Source of the DNA: a virus
IMG/VR virus record: IMGVR_UViG_3300025108_000492
Span: 1 to 20,318 of that record
Length of the DNA stretch: 20,318 bases
Strand: one strand, 5' to 3'
Both the position numbers and the translations under genes were made by a program. Below are positions 19,901 through 20,318 of this stretch, in pieces (positions within the stretch are counted from its first letter, which is position 1; each line of letters begins with the position of its first letter). Under the pieces are notes generated by a model. That model was not told where the DNA came from and made no database searches. It saw nothing but the letters and a program-made list of their open reading frames with translations.

Positions 19901-20318
19901 GTACCTGGAGGTGACACTGAGTTAAAACTTGATCAAACAGGGTTAATAGAATTTGGGCGTGACTTTGATATTAGTGACAACGGTGAAGTATTAGTAGTAA
20001 GTGCTAAGTTTAATAATGATATTACTAAAGTTGTTGTATATAGAAATATAAACGATAATTATCAAAAATCACAAGAATTAATTCATCCGTCAGTAGACGA
20101 AACTGACTCACAATTTGGAACATCAATAAGTATCAGCCAAGATGGAAAAATGATAGCTATTGGTGCCCCGTTAGCAGATGACTCAACTAGTACTAATGTT
20201 GGAAAAGTATTTGTTTACACACAAAAAGGTAACACGTTTGTATTAACACAAACATTGTCAAGTGTCAATGAAGTTGATGGAGAATTATTTGGTAAGAAAA
20301 TTGAATTTGACGGCAACT
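10997..20318 (+). CDS. giant baseplate/tail structural protein at the gene 7 position, 3' end outside window
   Basis: Reading from ATG at 10997, no stop occurs through the window end, giving at least 3107 codons; I followed every codon. Conserved-looking blocks in the N-terminal half include WDPKIDWDKFSNFREYYWLP (about 133-152), LKLYRGVKYRFEI (198), NGLKVRFRGDV with YVEGVG (303-328), RYNRWFHKDVIE (about 391), PPTPSKLGLYP (about 977), GHDGS (1008), LPGWWRAIYRYYFDTDSPHL then TPWEMLGF (1111-1138) and FYQGMIQEKGTRNSLDKLFD (1798). I recall such blocks from very large structural proteins of marine T4-like phages; this is from memory, without a search. The C-terminal part has FG-GAP-like, aromatic carbohydrate-binding-like and VRAP modules, listed separately. 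T4 gene 7 (1032 aa) follows gene 6, and the FYQGMIQEKGT helix recalls T4 gp7 FYSTKGIEASYKFLF, but overall similarity is not evident. A peripheral wedge or host-contact role is inferred. It overlaps the gp6 stop (TAATG), with AGGGA at 10982-10986. Confidence 0.8.
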   Translation, partial: MAKNDQNEFPLPNGSNSNKRESARHLPKYFRTDKNQKFLKSTLDQVLQPGVAEKISSFVGRKTAKSYVKDDNYLSDISADRTNYQLEPASIIQDSNGNVDYYADYRDYINQIANLGGSNINHGRNTKEEFYSWDPKIDWDKFSNFREYYWLPNGPRSVIVPGEQKEIKSTYTVELAEALGDYSYVFTPDGLTNNPILKLYRGVKYRFEINTPGLPLTFKTQRTLDDAFLLVDGISAQKVDEGVIELELGTDAPDELFYVSNEDINAGGLIRVANQSDAQFIDVVAEIIGKKEYQTRDNWSLTNGLKVRFRGDVQPEIYRDKEWYVEGVGEEIELISSADVEVSFPVGIDVDVPFDSDEGFDQFPFSQATGYPRDKDYITINRASIDGNFWSRYNRWFHKDVIELVDTITNNSIAVDETSRASRPIIEFESGLRLYNFGSFSKGTVDLIDTFTTDAFSTIEGSLGYNIDDIQLSTGMRVIFLADTDPLVTGKVFEVKLINFKGSGTAGQITLVPTTDSEPSSGENILVTRGTENGGKIWYYDGNEWSVAQEKTSVNQPPIFDVFDENDISYSNINVYPASSFRGSKIFGYKVGTGANDTALGFPLSYKSIENVGDIVFDFNFNTDTFQYQTNDTLNVVDVKQGFLRKYKGKNFTIANVYTKANTLSEQKVILQYVNDNTRITYPINCYDRSAELTDLSITVLCDNVIKYENIDYEFEDSVDKIRSIKFKYDLKKDASIVIKCCSSAVKNNNGYYEIANNLEKNPLNEDLTSFTLGEVNDHVFSITENVPNFNGIFPGPSNLRDLDGLSKYGRKFIKHSSPLNLSMYSLIDKPSNIINAVRYSKKEYAKFKRLFIETAESIGYSGNVKGHVDKIITELVKSKTNVMPFYFSDMIPFGTAITTKIIVEDVATQFYALNTNFTLETLSTRAVTVYLNSEQLIHNKDYTFNTEGFLVITATKAVGDILEINEYDTTNGSFIPPTPSKLGLYPAFEPYLYQDTSFSSNPTVIKGHDGSIVKAFGDYRDALILELEKRIFNNIKINYDPTLFNIHSYVPGLNRNTSFTRKEINDPLTTDFLQWMTLVDKDYTVNSYFDTDNPFTFNYSLLMDKNGDKLPGWWRAIYRYYFDTDSPHLTPWEMLGFSIKPNWWQDQYGPAPYTKNNSLLWEDLERGIIRDPSGSFKINKLYKRPGLKTFIPVNASGELLGPSDCNIPKRFDTQSLDRGFVFGDGSPVEDAWVNSSEYPFAILTSWLINSTPSALATGFDRSRQVRNSIGHIVYKDTKNHIKLEDLCFPTGINESTQKLTSGFVNYIQDYMSYNLADRFVEYQNNIKSIKNKLTFKLGGFTDKSKFKLILDSRTPTNEGNVFIPEENYQVFLNTSTPIKTINYSGVIVEKVQGGFSIRGYDSELPYFKYYQALTSSKDIEVNVGGVSDSYIEWNENRTYAKDTIIENNGSYYRTNVTFTSGDVFDPSQPTELTKLAKLPITGGRDATFKNRFNKDNVLTLSYGTILTSIQDVIDFLLGYEHWLVEQGFRFQYFDGTENIISDWKNASREFLFWTAHSWGEGALISLSPAADQVWFNTEYAKVDSVTDNFFGYGLLKSDGKPLESKFLKIDRIDRNNFKITPTITADGVYSIKIPLTQTEHVVMIDNSSVFGDVVYQPATGYRQDRIKAFGYRTTDWNGSLDIPGFIYSEVIIKDWQQWTDYAVGDIVKYKEFNYTADAVITGSETFDYNQWVRLNETPQSKLIPNFEYKTNQFADFYDLDTDNFDIVQQQQAQHLIGYQKRKYLENIINDEVSQYKFYQGMIQEKGTRNSLDKLFDVLSANDRESLDFYEEWAIKQGQYGASEGFDEVEFKLDEKKFRLNPQPIQLTNSDDVDGLVYNIKDFEVYKKPLTYNNNFLPPKTDLKSFTRSPGFVNLSDVNVVLADYNSIANLDIESLSNKDYLWVGSKENKWNVLQYVALDTTITSIETLQQKVTDTAATYELEITLDNSPPGIKAGDILGIFNIQINDDAEDGSTETETVNTKLSQLKGFYKVTKKLLNKIYFESDVQIEKIPSCQGLVTTFNSVKVSDYVEANKIAQQGIDEGSLIWIENNENDWKVLKNSQGFNLLQQIPAEETGENNYGGSITVDNRNSIMSVSSPIASNNGKLFIYSRGGNSQNYQFTQIVEPATSASVGSGQLFGTGQAISADGKYLVVGAPGASNVKSRYKGEFVPSQNYDNKDIVQSDGLLWEVVVDIQGAQAQQQFGSFGSIAEVLQNNNIFANEAFFKNMLTGNYPFTESEEDTHPQHILVRAPADQYSGTTAGDVVYMEWNEFTTANQDISNTTARLPFNNEFPAITQEFLESGLTIQKKVDVILEIPVLSILPQIGDQVEATGVFGYVNYVYVSNNRAVIYIERTNGVWPLIGQLFKESGEVVGAFQRAAPTDSIDVDAELGGYWFFNTGADIELSANNVDEARGLVVYNVIPTGEVDTNAFGANIWKYNNTQSGIYGSNADNSYIRTLTYQGTPGPADNLDIIPSDLFIVRAPKALTDNIVVGDEIGLEILRFPSDADGSFIDITPTGLTYTQTNKKHTLYDLWDGYIDFDLDETNSVTGAPFEPKIGQFVRERTPNPGATAKVVYYQKFNNSKARVYVTDVLGDWGALGTGRTIEYIGIPTDPDPAYNQDQLLGDINAVSLGDLVADNLGIGKLCVFQLDAEIETVPVNSTIIGAEYIIYKDTLISGQPLLANPPSSINLDYKQVFKIPVNPDAPGNNLNNFGYFSVFQKENVSSFNPIDTFILPDVTENLRIGSKIKIAKRNDLYKVLIGAQGNGTVSNPGKIFFINKGTDAEGIVYDWETSKDKRYKGVFSASTNYIINDYVYYSGYFYKALTNIAGDGTTFTATEWQLVNNDQIRSIDYLGYIPNDTGTIPEDLDYKGFFTPLSTYIIDEIIQYFNGNFYKAKRNIPLGYNEFVDVNGTIEVPAEDWELISFVPGGDTELKLDQTGLIEFGRDFDISDNGEVLVVSAKFNNDITKVVVYRNINDNYQKSQELIHPSVDETDSQFGTSISISQDGKMIAIGAPLADDSTSTNVGKVFVYTQKGNTFVLTQTLSSVNEVDGELFGKKIEFDGN
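15296..15418 (+). repeat. aromatic surface-binding-like module, copy 1 (giant protein residues 1434-1474)
   Basis: The protein segment has W, then YAKDTIIENNGSYYRT, then a Phe-rich tail. Aligned with copies 2-4 it shares Y-x4-[IVY]-[VI]-x5-[YN]-Y. The pattern resembles the small chitin/cellulose-binding CBM5/12 fold (W..Y..GD.V.Y.G..Y.A). Function is inferred. Confidence 0.5.
16082..16201 (+). repeat. aromatic surface-binding-like module, copy 2 (residues 1696-1735)
   Basis: This is the clearest copy: WQQWTDYAVGDIVKYKEFNY, then TADAVITG, F and a closing WVRL. It follows the Y-x2-GD-[IV]-[VI]-x-Y-x4-Y-x-A pattern, with the final Trp 15 residues after the Ala. Binding to sugars or surfaces is inferred from resemblance to CBM5/12-type modules. 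Confidence 0.6.
17339..17596 (+). repeat. FG-GAP-like propeller motifs, cluster A (residues 2115-2200 of giant protein)
   Basis: Two successive blades are visible: YGGSITVDNRNSIMSVSSP, then GKLFIYSRGG, then LFGTGQAISADGKYLVVGAP. The pattern FG-x3-[AS]-[IV]-S-x-DG-x2-[LI]-x-[VI]-GAP is that of FG-GAP repeats found in integrin alpha chains and bacterial adhesins. Only about two blades are seen here, too few for a closed seven-bladed propeller. Confidence 0.65.
17855..17929 (+). repeat. VRAP-x9-GD module, copy 1 (residues 2287-2311)
   Basis: HILVRAPADQYSGTTAGDVV is followed by YMEWN. The spacing between VRAP and GD is exactly nine residues, the same as in copy 2. The module has no name known to me. 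Confidence 0.5.
18551..18631 (+). repeat. VRAP-x9-GD module, copy 2 (residues 2519-2545)
   Basis: LFIVRAPKALTDNIVVGDEI is followed by GLEILRF. It lies about 230 residues after copy 1, with the same VRAP-to-GD spacing and a following beta-strand-like segment, so it probably marks a duplicated beta domain. Confidence 0.5.
19517..19651 (+). repeat. aromatic surface-binding-like module, copy 3 (residues 2841-2885)
   Basis: YKGVFSASTNYIINDYVYYS is followed by GYFYKALTNIAGDGTTF and a closing W. Tyr and Ala positions align with copy 2 without gaps through YxA, and the final Trp is 16 residues after the Ala. Copy 4 follows after about 25 residues and also starts with YKG-F, which suggests a tandem duplication. 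Confidence 0.6.
19727..19894 (+). repeat. aromatic surface-binding-like module, copy 4 (residues 2911-2966)
   Basis: YKGFFTPLSTYIIDEIIQYF is followed by NGNFYKAKRNIPLGY and, after an insertion, EDWELI. It matches copy 3 with a one-residue insertion before FYKA and a longer loop before the last Trp. Confidence 0.58.
19949..20317 (+). repeat. FG-GAP-like propeller motifs, cluster B (residues 2985-3107, continuing past window)
   Basis: Three blades begin here: EFGRDFDISDNGEVLVVSA followed by KVVVYRNIN, then QFGTSISISQDGKMIAIGAP followed by GKVFVYTQKG, then LFGKKIEFDGN at the window edge. The regular alternation of FG...DG...GAP with VYVY strands indicates a propeller that probably continues beyond the window. 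Confidence 0.7.

Overview
The window looks like part of a T4-like (Tevenvirinae-type) myovirus genome. The DNA is AT-rich (roughly one third G+C by eye), genes are tightly packed, and nearly every gene matches a T4 baseplate, late-transcription or recombination protein. Protein sizes and diagnostic motifs resemble marine T4-like phages, such as those of cyanobacteria or SAR11, more than coliphage T4. Genus and host cannot be fixed from this segment. I see no tRNA, CRISPR array, insertion sequence or integrase.

Left part, minus strand (1-1741): two regulatory/replication genes are read leftwards, the late sigma factor gp55 and then the SbcD-like nuclease subunit gp47. gp47 appears to start at TTG and runs off the left edge. 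T4 also has 55 before 47 (and then 46). Between gp55 and the structural genes is a 78-bp divergent spacer. It holds a perfect consensus sigma70 promoter (TTGACA-17-TATAAT) firing left into gp55. Directly abutting it is a T4-late-type box (CTAAATA) firing right into the structural genes.

Right part, plus strand (1820-20318): a baseplate/tail cluster in the order gp48-like tube cap, gp53 wedge, a 791-aa hub-like protein, gp5 spike (without the T4 lysozyme domain), gp25 wedge, a second CTAAATA box, an enlarged gp6 (1163 aa), and a giant ORF of at least 3107 codons that is still open at the window end. Most junctions are TAATG overlaps or near-zero spacings, as in a translationally coupled operon.

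How the parts fit: an early, host-polymerase promoter would make gp55. gp55 would then redirect polymerase to CTAAATA-type late boxes in front of the baseplate genes, including the one next to its own promoter. The products would build the baseplate: hub and spike (791-aa protein, gp5), tube cap (gp48-like) and wedges (gp53, gp25, gp6, and the giant protein at the gene 7 position). The most unusual item is the giant protein. It combines a conserved N-terminal half with a repeat-rich C-terminal half carrying FG-GAP-like propeller motifs, chitin-binding-like aromatic modules and a duplicated VRAP-x9-GD module.
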